From assembly GCF_020360975.1 (NCBI RefSeq), contig NW_025408667.1, forward strand, positions 1,984,001-2,048,000: a stretch of 64,000 nt of DNA, written 5' to 3'. The position numbers and the translations under genes are program-made. Numbering within the stretch: position 1 is the stretch's first letter; each line of letters opens with the position of its first letter. This DNA comes from Hirsutella rhossiliensis. Taxonomy: Eukaryota > Ascomycota > Sordariomycetes > Hypocreales > Ophiocordycipitaceae. Of the stretch, positions 1 through 10,500 are shown piece after piece. The notes under the pieces were generated by a model. That model saw only the letters and a program-made list of their open reading frames with translations. It made no database searches and was not told where the DNA came from.

Positions 1-217
1 AGGTTCTTCCGTTTAGCTACAATTGTCTATATAAGACAGCATGTCCGCTAGTAGATAGATAGAGTATCATTAACTTAAACACCTCTTCTACACACCAATA
101 CACTGCTAATAAATTCCGTTGAAAATCCTACCTTATACTCCTTCTTCCTCTCTATCACGTAGTCTTACGTGATTCCTTGATTTCCCAAAATTCCGCTTTT
201 GCTTATATACCTTAAGA
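1..217 (+). repeat. Copia-A copy 1, 5' LTR (right-hand 217 bp only)
   Basis: This matches 4375-4589, the end of the 3' LTR of the same element, and ends in the same CCTTAAGA terminus before the primer site. The start of the LTR is outside the window. Confidence 0.93.
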
Positions 218-242
218 GGTTATAAGCCCGGCTTACTCCGTT
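218..242 (+). other. Copia-A primer binding site, iMet half-tRNA type, with hairpin
   Basis: GGTTATAAGCCCGG follows the LTR directly. It resembles the complement of the anticodon arm of initiator tRNA-Met (GGTTATGAGCCC..., one RIP-type G to A change), not of a tRNA 3' end. Drosophila copia is known to prime from such an internal tRNA site. CCCGGCTT and AAGCCGGG at 227-251 also form an 8-bp stem. Confidence 0.7.
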
Positions 243-387
243 TAAGCCGGGAAATCAACTACTTATACCTTTGAAATTCCTCGTCGAAATATTCAATTAA
301 AATTCCTTTCGAAATTCCCCCTGACTTCTTTTACCTTCCTACGCTCTTAAACTCCCGTCTAGACTTCTCGATCCCTACGAACGAAAT

Positions 388-1125
388 AATACCGAATTTA
401 TATAAAATGGGTAGATAGAAAGAATACGAATTTACTAGACTTAAGGGAAATTCAAATTATACCTTATAGACTACGAGGATAGAAGCTATCCTTATAAAAG
501 AAAAGCTTATTACTGCTCTAGAGCAAGCAAATTATATATAGACTACGGAGGCTTTATCTATAATATTCCTTCGATTCGAAGATGGTCCCTTAATATAAAT
601 TCGGCATCTAAAAATGCTAAAGAAGCGTGGGATGAGCTTAAAAAGCTAGAAGAATAGAGGATATAGATAAATCTTCGGAACCTTCTTAATACGAAGGAAG
701 CCTTGGAAATCCCATAGAAATTCTACGGATACTCCTTATTATAAGGAATGCAAAAAACCAGGGCATTTTATAGCGAATTGCTATAAATTACACCCGAATA
801 AGGCTCCTACTTATTAGGTTTTAAATAAAGGAAAGAAGGACGATAGTACTCGAATTTCTAAGAAGAGAAAATCTTCTTCTTTGTCTTCTTCTTCTAGGAA
901 GAAATCCCCTTCTAGTAGTGTTTCTACTACTAATAAAAGAAGGAAGGCTCGAATTATAGAGCTAGAGTCCGATTCGGACGATAGTAATAAGGTCTTAAAT
1001 ATAGCTTCGCAAGAAAATATAGACCTAGATATCGACCTTATAGACCTTTCTAGGGCTCCGACCCTATCTGAGTCTAAGGATTTAGAGGTAATTTTAACCT
1101 CTATAAATACCCTATAGTAGAAGCT
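388..1125 (+). pseudogene. Copia-A copy 1 gag, degraded and internally deleted
   Basis: The frame encodes a UBN2-type copia Gag N-terminal part, recognisable against copy 2, up to the word KEAWDELKKL-like segment near 620-648. It then jumps across a deletion to the C-terminal part. The zinc knuckle lies at about 739-785. Its reading is YKECKKPGHFIANC, so the first Cys of CX2CX4HX4C has become Tyr while the rest is kept. After it comes a Ser/Lys-rich tail (881-960) and an acidic stretch. Gag would form the virus-like particle and bind element RNA. The start codon is uncertain. Several TAG/TAA codons replace Trp or Gln codons seen in copy 2. Confidence 0.8.
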
Positions 1126-3658
1126 AATAAAGACTCTCTTTTAGGACCTCTAGAAGCCTCGATTCCTAGAATAAAGGAATTAGTCTTAAAGGAAGAAGGA
1201 GGATTTCCTAGTTATAAGAATAAAAGGATCTTTGATTTTATCTATAATACCGGAGCTACTAGGCATATAGTATCTAATAAGAATTTCCTTATTAACTATA
1301 AAGAAATTAAGTCTAAAGTTTACAAGGAAAGGCTTCCTTTATATTAGTAAAAGGAAAGGGGACTTAGTATTTAAGTTCCATAGTAGAAAAGGTATATCCT
1401 GAGACTGCTTTTATATACGAATTAGGGGTAAATATACTATCCCAATCTTATTTTAATAATACCTATGCCTTAATAGGAGGAAATAAAGTCCTTTTATTAG
1501 ATAATAAGGCTAAGGTCCTTACTAAAGGATTTCTTAGAAATAAATTATATTATATTCTTATAGAACCTTTATTAGAAAGCTAATCGATCCTTATTACGTC
1601 TTTAAAAGCAAAGGATATAGATTTTTATACTTAGTACTTACGCTTAGGGAATAATAGTAGGCTATTTAGAAAATGCATATAAAATCTAGGATTTTTCTAA
1701 GAGAAAGATTACTATCTCTAGAGATATTACTATACTAGAAAATAAATTTATAAAAAATCTAGAAATCTCTAGTAGTAATAATACCTTTGATTTTAATTCT
1801 ATTCGAATAAAGATAAGCTGAAAGCTATATCCCTATAGAGGAAGCTACTAGAGAACCTAGAGATAAAAGTCCCTCCTCTATAAAAGAAGAGTCTCTAAAT
1901 AACGATCCTATTCCTACTACTAGTAAAATAGTAGTAGAATTACCTAAGAAGCCGGAAGGGTTCGATTCTAACTATATCGAATACCCTAACGTTAATTTAT
2001 TTCTAAACTGCGATTTTATAGAGTTAATTCTAGCTAGTATAGAAAATCAGGATCTAAAAATTCTAAAGACCTATAAACAGGCAATAAATAGCCCTAAAAT
2101 AGCATTTTAGAAAGATACTATAATTAAGGAAATTATCTAGCTAATTAAATATAAAACTTAGGAATTTTCCTACCCGAGGAGGTCTATACTATTAAGAAGG
2201 ATAGTTAAAATAATATAATAAAATATAAAGCCCGTTTCGTAATATAGGGATTTAAGCAGATCTATAGCTTAGATTTCCTAGATACCTTCTCGACTACGGC
2301 TAGACCCGAATCTATTAGAATTCTGCTTATTTTAGCTATTATCTACGAATTTAAAGCTTTGTAAATAGATATAATAAATGCCTTTATATATACCGATATA
2401 GATATCGAAGTATATATCGATCTTCCTATAGGCTACGAAGAATACGCTCTTAAAGAATATTATTTAAAACATAGATCAGCTTATAGAGCTAAAGGAATTA
2501 AATTAACTAAATTCCTAGACCTATATAAAACCGGTCAAATTAAAGCAAAGCTAAAGAAAGCATTATATAGCCTAAAACAAAGTCTAAGCTCTAGTATAAT
2601 TATTTAAAAATTATACTAAATAATCTCAGATTTCTTCCTCTTTTAATAGACGAAGGAGTATTTATAAATAAGGACTATAGTATAGCCTTAGCAATTTACG
2701 TCGACGACTTTCTTATAGTAGGGCCCTCTAAATCTATAATAGAAGAAAGATTATTTAAAGAATTATCTAAATTCCTAGATTTTACTATCTTAAGAGATAT
2801 AAAAGACTTCTTAGGTCTAAATATTATAATAAACCGAGAAAATAAAAGCTATATATCCTAAGAAAATTATACCTTAAATAAATTAAAGGAATTTAATAAA
2901 GAAGGTTTAGGAACTTCGAATTTACCGCTATAGTAGGCTTTAAGCTTATAAAAGCAAAGGAATTACCTTCTAAGGAAGATATATTGCAATTTTAGAAAGA
3001 AATAGGATCTCTATTATACTTAGCCTTATTTACTAGGCTAGATATCTTATATTCTATAATTTCCTGCGCTAGATTCGCGGCTAAGCCCGACCAAACGTAT
3101 TTTAAGGCTTTGAATATAATTTAGAAATATTTAAATAAATTCCCTAGGCTAAAGATTAAATATATTGCAATATCCCTTTTACCTATCTATATATAAAGGG
3201 TTTTACCGACTCTAGCTAGGCGTCGGATTTAACGGACGGAAAATCCTTTTCCGGTTACTGTTTTATATATATAATAATATAATAAGCTAGGCTTTAAGCA
3301 GAAAGCCGTTGCCCTTTCTACCTACAAGTAGAGTATATTAGTATTAGAGGCAAATAAAGAAGCTGTTTATTTAAATATGCTTTTAAAAATATTACTAAGG
3401 ATCTATCTATTAAGATTCCTAATACTATACCTCTATTTTAACGGATAATACTGCTGCTATTAAATTAGTAGAAAATCCGGAATTTTATAAAGGTCTAAGT
3501 ATATAAGATTAGCCTATTACTATACTAGAACTAGTATAAGAGAAGGGGAAATTAGAGTTTTTTATATTAAATTAGAAGATAATATATCTAATATTTTTAC
3601 GAAGGAATTAAGACCTAGATTACTCTATAAATTTAAAGACGGTCTATCCTTAATATAA
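1126..3658 (+). pseudogene. Copia-A copy 1 pol remnant: protease, truncated integrase, RT, RNase H
   Basis: The protease active site reads NTGAT at about 1244-1258, with the catalytic Asp changed to Asn. Integrase is almost gone: the sequence jumps at about 1650 from just after its zinc-binding region to the region upstream of RT. RT motifs follow: INAFIYTDIDIEVYIDLPIGY-like near 2375-2435, and an intact YVDDF catalytic motif at about 2697-2712. RNase H shows FTDSS near 3207 and a C-terminal LEDNI...FTKEL block near 3570-3610, and the frame ends with GLSLI before 3660. Frameshifts and stops are many. Function is lost. Confidence 0.85.
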
Positions 3659-3659
3659 G

Positions 3660-4021
3660 TTCCTAAGTAATTAAAAGGGGATTTTAGATATTTCTTATGC
3701 TTTCTATATCTTTCCCTTACTAGGTTTTTCCTTTTTAGGTTTCCTAGAGAAATATTTACTAGGTTTTTATCTATTAAGATTTTCCTAGCAATAATAGGTT
3801 TTACCTTATATAAGGTTATCCTATAAATAATTATTATAACTATAGATTTTTCCTACTATAGGTTTTCTATTAGTATATACCTAAGGATTTTTTCCTAAGA
3901 AAGAATAGGTTTTATATATCCTATTAAGGTATAAGAATGGTTTTCCTATATTAGGTTTTACCCTATATATATACTACTATAAATAAATCAGTAAAGAGTA
4001 TATAAATCTACTCTTTAGGAC
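3660..4021 (+). other. Copia-A copy 1 pol-to-LTR spacer with repeated TAGGTTTT motifs
   Basis: There is no reading frame here. The spacer holds at least six irregularly spaced copies of a TAGGTTTT-like motif, many preceded by CCTA/CCTT so that short CCTA...TAGG inverted repeats form. The same arrangement is present in copy 2 (44388-44750, other strand). The last bases (TTTAGGAC) are the likely polypurine tract. Confidence 0.6.
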
Positions 4022-4589
4022 TATAAGGAACGGTGTTCCTACTATAAATAAAGCAGCTATAATATACTCTCCCGATTATATAAGCTAATAAGTAGTATAT
4101 TAATTATAGACAAAATCTCATCCTATAGAGCAGGAATCGCTCGTTATTTTGTATGTTATTATGCATTAAACGGGTTGCCGGTTATCGTATAATCGGGAAT
4201 CGAAGGAATAGAGCTAGCTTAGAATACTAGCTAAGACCTCTTAAGAACACCGGCACGACTAACCTCCTCTAAACACGAATATTAGTAGAACTAAGATACT
4301 TCTAGATTTCCTCGAGATATTACGGAATTCCCTAGTCTTAGGGCTATACAGCAGCCTAAATCTAGTCCCGAAAGGTTCTTCCGTTCAGCTACAATTATCT
4401 ATATAAGACAGCATGTCCGCTAGTAGATAGATAGAGTATTATTAACTTAAACACCTCTTCTATATACTAATATACTACTAATAAATTCCGTTGAAAATCC
4501 TACCTTATACTCCTTCTTCCCCTCTATTACGTAGTCTTACGTAATTCCTTAATATCTTAAAATTGCGCTTTTGCTTATATACCTTAAGA
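4022..4589 (+). repeat. Copia-A copy 1, 3' LTR (568 bp)
   Basis: Starts TATAAGGAACGGTG and ends CCTTAAGA. The same 568-bp unit flanks copia-A copy 2 and occurs as five solo LTRs with 5-bp TSDs, which fixes these boundaries. The first bases were probably TGTAAGG before RIP. Confidence 0.95.
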
Positions 4590-4637
4590 CTTATATACTA
4601 GCTATATAACTATAATATAAAGAGTATATATATATAT
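4590..4637. other. Short host segment between copia-A copy 1 and gypsy-D, probably gypsy-E
   Basis: Forty-eight AT-rich bases with TATA-like runs. With gypsy-D removed this joins 24560 onward, so it is probably the left part of gypsy-E copy 1, upstream of its antisense gene. Confidence 0.45.
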
Positions 4638-5010
4638 TTTAATAGGGACGAGGGTATATACCTAAAGCACGCGTAGTACGTAGCTAAGGATTAGCAGAGT
4701 AATTAACTACGTAATTATCTAATTATCGGTCCTATATATAGCTTTAAGGGCCTTAGGCTATAAATATAAGTCTTAGAGATTTCTTTACTCTATACCTCTT
4801 TATCTCTACTAGAGTCGCGTAACTAGCGGCCTCTACTTTAAAGGGGAAAAAAAATTTAAATTAACTATAATTAAGGAAGATACCTAATTAGATAATTAAG
4901 GTCTTTATAAAGCCTTTAAGTATACTTCGAAGTAAGTTAGAAGGGGGGTGCTAGGGGTCTTATCCCTTTAACGGGCTAATATCTATAAGGGTATAATCTT
5001 ACCCGTTAAA
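4638..5010 (-). repeat. Gypsy-D 3' LTR
   Basis: The 373-bp repeat is shared with 24177-24555 and 25046-25421. Its ends form a short inverted repeat (TTTAATAGG...CCCGTTAAA) and are not the usual TG...CA. Confidence 0.8.
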
Positions 5011-5089
5011 CTCCTCCCTAGCGACTTTCCGACCTAAGATACTAATAGAAAGGGCGTAATAATAATAGGTAAGGCTCTCTTCTTAAGCA

Positions 5090-5254
5090 CGTAAGTAAGT
5101 AAATAAACCGTCGATAGAACTTTTCTCCTTTACTATAATCCCTTCCCTTTATATTATTTATTCCTCCCTTTACTTACGAGCTACTTATTTAGCTCTTTCT
5201 TATCTTTACTCGCGTACTTCCTTCTTTAGATAATTATCTACTACCCCTTATATA
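5090..5254 (+). promoter_or_regulatory. Pyrimidine-rich leader upstream of antisense frame alpha
   Basis: The plus strand is dominated by C and T tracts (for example 5130-5180 and 5190-5215), as is common in core promoters of filamentous fungi. It lies just upstream of frame alpha. Assignment as a promoter is an inference. Confidence 0.35.
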
Positions 5255-8121
5255 TACTCCTAAGTATTCGCGCTTATTATTCTTAAGGGCATTAAGGAAA
5301 TAAAGTAGTTAGTATCTTTACTAGTCTATAGCTTTAGGTATAGCTAGATTAGAAAAGCTATAGAGTCTCGTAGACTAGTCGTTATCGCGTTACTAGTAGT
5401 CCTACGTAAATATATAGAATTATAGTCGTTAATATCCTAGCGGTAGTTTTAATATATTCCTAGGTTTTTAACTCCTTTAACCTAAGAGGGTTTAAAGCTT
5501 AGTATAAACCTTATAGGGACTATAGCTAGAGAGGCTATTACTATACTTTATTTCTAGGGAGTAATAGGGCGCACTATAGGCGTTATTAGAGTCTTTAGCC
5601 TTAGGGTAATTAACTAAGCGCTTAGTAATTTCGGAGTCCTAGGGCGAGTTAGTAGCCGCGCTATCTACCTTTCTTCCCTACTAGCTTCTTATCGGGCTAT
5701 TAGCGGGGGTACGGTTATAAGTCTTTTACTCTTTTATACGTTTAAAGGGATCGTTAGTAGTAGGCGAGGAGTAGGCCTAATTAGCTATATATCTAAGGGG
5801 GAAAATAAAGGCGTTGTTTCTATATAAATAAAGGGACTAGTAAGGGCGCTTAGCTCTCTCCTTTATAGATTCTAAGGTAGGGATCCTATCTTAAGGTTAC
5901 TTATAGAAAGGCTACTTAGTTTAGATAAAGAGCTTAATTTAGTTAATGCTTAAGGTAATAAAGGTCTAGGCCTATTCTCGATTCTTATCGGCGCGATTAA
6001 ATAGTTAGGGGTCTTTTTAAGGAGGAGTCTTATAAAGAAACCGCGCGTAGCTTAAGCGATTAGGTTAGGTTGCTCCGTAAGGGTAGCTAGCGTAGTTAGC
6101 TCTTTTCTCGCTCTCCTTATTATATAAGCTAGTTCTATATCTCTTTAAAGCGGTAGTTTCTATCCGCCGGGCCTATCTTAGAGGTTAACTACCTCTAAGA
6201 CTTCTTAGAGGTCTTATTCTTCTTAATCTCCTAGAATAATATAGTTATATTAGTAAATCCGTTTATACCTAGGAATCCTTATAAGAAAGACTCCGCCGAA
6301 AGTCGTTAAACCTTAATTAGATAGTATCCTTTATAGTCGTCTAACCCTACTATTAAACTACTAAGAAACTCCGCTACCTTATAATATCGCTTATATATAA
6401 TTAAGTTCGTTCGCCGCGATAGCTTAGATTCTATATATTAGCCTATTAACGTAGCCTTTTATACTTATCCTCTCGTTTAGCTTAAAGAAATACTAGTCTT
6501 AGTATAAGATTTTATCTATCTATAAGGCTTCTTATATTACCTTATACCTTTACTTTAGAATTACTTTAACCTTTAAGCATCGCTACTTAATTATCTTAAG
6601 GTATAGCCTAACTATACTTTTAACCTAGTATTAGATTATTATTAAGGCTAAGTAGCTATATTCCTACCCTTCCTACTAAGCGGTATAAGGGACTAGCGTA
6701 TAGGTAAAGTTATAAGGAACTTAAAGAATATAAAGAAACTACCGCTATACTTATAAGAATATATAGAGTCTAGTATACCGTCCCTCTTTCTAAGTATTAA
6801 AAACAACTAAGTTTCCTTCCCTACGGTCTTAGAGGAACGCTCCTTAGTAGAGTCCCCCTTTATTTAGTCCTACTAAAAAGTTAATAACTCTAGTCGTATA
6901 CCTTCGTTTATACGTAAAGCGACTAAGGTTAAAGGTAAGAGCGGTAAACTTAATTAGATACTCCTTATTATTTAGGTATTTATAGTACTTCGTATATCTA
7001 TCTTCTATATCTTTAATAGGTTACCCTTAGTAGTTAGTATAAACTAATAGTAAGTAAGGTAAGGGGTATACTATATTCTTAATACCTCTTATTAAGATCT
7101 TAATTATCGCGTTAAGGCTAAAGCTTATAGCCTATTATTTATTAATAGCTCTATAGAGAAAGTTATATACGTTAACGATATACTCTTCTTAGTAAGCCTT
7201 ATTCCTAGTAAATCTATTTATCTTTTTAACGCCCTTATATATTATCTAAGCGTCTTTAAGGGTAATATCCTACTATTTAATAGGGCCTATTAGTATTAAG
7301 TACTAACGATCTTTATAGATATACTAAAGAGGTTACTTTTACCTATAAACGTCTCGTCGGTCTTAGTCTATAAACTTTTCCTTATCTTTAGCGTAGAAGC
7401 GCCCTTCGCTGCCTTTTACTTTAACTTCGCTATAGTAAGTAGGTAAAATAAATATAACGACCGGTGTTATTCCTAAGGGATAAACCTATCGGGGGGTTTA
7501 TATTAGTAGATATAATAGGGCGTGGTCTAAGCAATAATAAGTATATTACGTTAGTAATAAGTCGGAGGTTATAGACCGTAGACTATAACTAGGTAATTAG
7601 AATTAAAGATAGAATCGTAATAAAGATCTATATTAAAAGCTATCGAGCTATCTATTTAAAGGAGTAAAAGTAGGTAGCTATATATACCTATAGAGACTGT
7701 CCTTAGATTATAGGCCTAGCTATAATCCCTAACGTTAGATCGTATAGAGCGTAGTAATCTTATTAATCCTAGATTACTTAGATTTCTACGATCCCCTCGA
7801 TCCTATATCTATTAGATAGTCGTGCTAACTATTTATCCGTTAGACCGTATTACGTGCTTAACGCGGTCGACCGATAGTGGCCTAGTAGCCGTAGTCGTAA
7901 TAATAAAGCTCCTACTTCTAAATAGTAGTACGCTAAAAAAGATAGCGGTATTCTTAGGGAGGTCTATAGCTAGGCCTAGGATACTATTTAGGTTCGCCGC
8001 TATATCTTAAGAAAGGGTAGAGTAAGTAAAAGAAAGGGAGAAGATAAGATTAAATAGTTAAGGTAAGTAGTTTTAAGTTATAACGCTAAGAGGCTAAGAG
8101 GGTATTATATATATATATAAG
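5255..8121 (+). pseudogene. Antisense frame alpha in gypsy-D, unknown protein of about 800 residues, broken by a solo LTR
   Basis: I do not recognise this protein. One plus-strand frame runs about 2.4 kb if TAA/TAG are read as RIP-altered Gln codons. Its third positions favour C and T, as in fungal genes. The frame continues exactly when the solo LTR at 7453-7902 and one ATAAA TSD are removed (ends Gln-Asn-Lys at 7452, resumes Ala-Pro-Thr-Ser at 7908). The first third is Gln/Arg/Ser-rich and probably disordered; the middle is rich in Leu, Ile and Tyr; the end is Lys/Arg-rich. It lies 3' of gypsy-D pol on the opposite strand. One caution is that minus-strand frames here also look partly protein-like, so strand choice is not certain. 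Confidence 0.4.
7453..7902 (-). repeat. Solo LTR of a gypsy-C variant
   Basis: Starts TATAACGACCGGTGTTATTC and ends GTAGTCGTAATA, matching the gypsy-C LTR ends at 49860 and 57442, with divergence in the middle. It is flanked by ATAAA on both sides (7448-7452, 7903-7907), the footprint of LTR-LTR recombination. Confidence 0.88.
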
Positions 8122-8386
8122 AGTTATATTAGTAAAAGGGATTATTATAAGTAGGGAAGCGTATAGAGTATATATATATATATATATATAAAAGGAAGAA
8201 GAAGGAAGGAAGAAGGAGGGTATAGTAAGAGGAATAAATAGTTATTAAAGCGCGCGGTTATTAGTTACTTTAGCTAGCCTTTATAGTAGTAAGGTCTTAG
8301 GCGTATTTAAGGGTTACGCCTAAATAGCTTCTTTTACTAGTTATTAATTAGTAAGCTATCTAATCTCCGCTTTTATCTTTTCCTCT
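8122..8386. other. Interval with TA microsatellites between frame alpha and the solo LTR
   Basis: Contains TA-rich runs near 8104-8120 and a (TA)n run near 8166-8192 followed by a purine-rich stretch. No frame was recognised. It joins the pyrimidine-rich leader of frame beta once the solo LTR is removed, so it may hold that gene's upstream region. Confidence 0.5.
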
Positions 8387-8951
8387 TCTTAAGGTATATA
8401 AGCAAAAGCGGAATTTTAGGAAATCAAGGAATCACGTAAGACTACGTAATAGAGGGGAAGAAGGAGTATAAGGTAGGATTTTCAACGGAATTTATTAGTA
8501 GTATATTAGTGTATAGAAGAGGTGTTAAAGTTAATGATTCTCTATCTATCTACTAGCGGATATACTGTCTTATATAGATAATTATAGCTGAACGGAAGAA
8601 CCTTTCGGGACTAGATTTAGGCTGCCGTATAGCCCTAAGACTAGGGAATTCCGTGATATCTCGAGTAAATCTAGAAGTGTCTTGGTTCTACTAATATTCG
8701 TGTTTAGAGGAGGTTGGTCGTGCTAGTGTTCTTAAGAGGTCTTAGCTAGCATTCTAAGCTAGCTCTGTTCCTTCGATTCCCGATTGTACGATAACCGGCC
8801 CGTTTAATGCATAATAACATGCAAAATAACGAGCGATTCTTACTCTATAGGATGAGATTTTGTCTATAATTAATATACTACTTATTAGCTTATATAATCG
8901 GGAGAGTATATTATAGCTGCTTTATTTATAGTAGGAATACCGTTCCTTATA
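8387..8951 (-). repeat. Solo copia-A LTR
   Basis: Starts TCTTAAGGTATATAAG and ends CCGTTCCTTATA, the reverse of the copia-A LTR. The 5-bp TSD CCTCT is present at 8382-8386 and 8952-8956. Confidence 0.95.
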
Positions 8952-9062
8952 CCTCTTTACTCTTTCTATTCCTCTTCTTCCTCTTCTCTCCTTTATCTTC
9001 TTTATTTCTCTAGACCGCTACCTCTTATCTTCTCCTTTTATAACTACCTCTTCTTCCTTATT
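8952..9062 (+). promoter_or_regulatory. CT-rich leader of antisense frame beta
   Basis: Almost pure pyrimidine runs (TCTTCCTCTTCTCTCC and similar) end just before a candidate start (ATA, probably ATG before RIP) at 9063. Such tracts mark fungal core promoters; the role is inferred. The copia-A LTR inserted in this tract. Confidence 0.45.
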
Positions 9063-10500
9063 ATATCTTATAAGACCGCTAAACTTAAAACTAAAGAGCT
9101 ACTAAATATCGTTAACCTCTCTTTAACTACTCTTTTATAGCCTTCTCTTATTACTACTACTTTTCTTACTTAGAATTATCGCACTAAGGTCTTTCCTCTT
9201 TATATAGAGTACTTTTAAGTAATAACTATCTAACTTATTTAATCTCGCTTAGCTTATTCTAACCGTCTTCTTTTATAGATCTATAGTTACTTCGAGACCT
9301 AGGTCTATAATAGAAATAATATTAGTTACTAAGGGTTTTTAATTTATATAGAAATTACTTTTCGGTTATAGGTTCCATTAAAAGCTCTTAATATTATTAA
9401 GATTAAAGCGCGCGGTCGCTCTCCTCTCTCTTACTTTCTTAAGAGCACGCTAAGTTAGTATAATTAAATCGTCTTCTATGCCCTTTATTATAGACGTTAG
9501 CTAGTAACCTATATCCTTATAGAAATCGCTTATTTACGTAAATACTTCTTTTCTTAGCTTAGTTTAGGGCGGTAAGAATACTCTTAAGTAGTCTTAATTA
9601 CTTTATATAGAACTTATAATCCTCGCCTTTATTAAGGGTATATTTAAACTTATTAAATAACTATAACTTTTACTTATAAGCACGTTATATTTTCTTTTTA
9701 TAAGTATATCTCTCTTTTAAGTACTACTAGCGGTTCTTACGCTAACTACGTTTAAGATTTAACTAAGGCGCCCGTTTACGAATAGCGGTACTTCCCTAGA
9801 TACTATAGGGCTACTTACGACCTTAATAGATTCGCTAACTATATATACGGTTATAATTTCCGCACCGACCTTAAGACTAATAAATTTTACGATAAGTATA
9901 TTAGTAATAAGACCGCCCCTTATCTTCTTTATAATATCCTTAATCCCTTTAGTCCTACTAAGGATTTAAAAGAAGGGGAGGAAATTAACCTTATACTTAT
10001 TTTACCTAGAAAGAGATTATATAGGTTTAACGAGCTCTCTCTTAAGTAATAATTAAATAGTCTTTAAGTTCGCTTTATAGTAGTCTATAGTAGGTTTACC
10101 GGGAGTAGGTAGCTTTATTTAGTCGCTATCTTTAATAGTAAAAGTTTTTCTCGTAAGGTTATATATATTTAATCTAGTAAGTCGAAAATATATTAAAATT
10201 TATCTTATAAGCGCGTTTATTTTCGCTATAGTAGGTCTCCCCCTTTATAATAAAAAATAGACGTCCTTATTTATAAAGTAAAAAATCCTATTCTTAAAGG
10301 AGGTAGGTAGTAAGAATATTCGTTTTCTTACTTTATTATTTAATTATATCTCTATTTATCTTCTTTAAGGTAGTAAAAGGTAGGTTATTATTAAGGAAGG
10401 GTAGGAAATATTATCTTTATTTACTTAGGGAGCTTTAAGTAGAAAATTTAAAACTGTAAGGTAGTAAGTAAAGCGCTTATAAATATCTTAGCTACTATAG
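9063..10500 (+). pseudogene. Antisense frame beta in gypsy-D, unknown protein
   Basis: I do not recognise this protein. The frame opens at an ATA that would be ATG without RIP, followed by a Ser-Tyr-Lys-Thr-Ala start, and runs over 1.4 kb with only TAA/TAG stops (Gln positions). Codon third positions are rich in C/T. The best-preserved part is 9740-10045, rich in Tyr, Asn and Phe and ending in an acidic then Lys/Arg-rich patch. No catalytic motif or zinc ligand pattern was found. The frame converges on the 3' end of gypsy-D pol, which reads on the other strand and appears to overlap it near 10440-10500. The end is approximate. Confidence 0.45.

Larger units (their letters stand above)
1..4589 (+). 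mobile_element. Copia-A copy 1: Ty1/copia LTR retrotransposon, left end off-window, internally deleted and RIP-mutated
   Basis: Order on the plus strand is partial LTR (1-217), primer site, gag with a zinc knuckle, protease, remnant integrase, reverse transcriptase, RNase H, spacer, complete 3' LTR (4022-4589). The protease-integrase-RT-RNase H order is the Ty1/copia order. The internal part is 3804 bp against 4891 bp in copy 2 at 43820-49846. Two deletions account for most of this, one near 648 in gag and one near 1650 that removes most of integrase. Many TAA/TAG stops interrupt the frames. The base after the 3' LTR begins CTTAT (4590-4594), a likely target duplication whose left partner lies outside the window. 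The element cannot make its own proteins. Confidence 0.92.

Noticed and set aside
5011..7452. A second gag on the minus strand 3' of gypsy-D pol
   Set aside because: Minus frames look protein-like in places but switch frame and do not continue across the solo LTR, whereas the plus frame does. This is not fully excluded, since RIP blurs coding signal on both strands.
7822..8010. Plus-strand open frame of 62 codons
   Set aside because: Crosses the end of the solo gypsy-C-type LTR and uses a different frame from alpha; chance opening.
8160..8200. Telomere or centromere satellite
   Set aside because: Only a short TA microsatellite; no TTAGGG-type or higher-order satellite repeat anywhere in the window.
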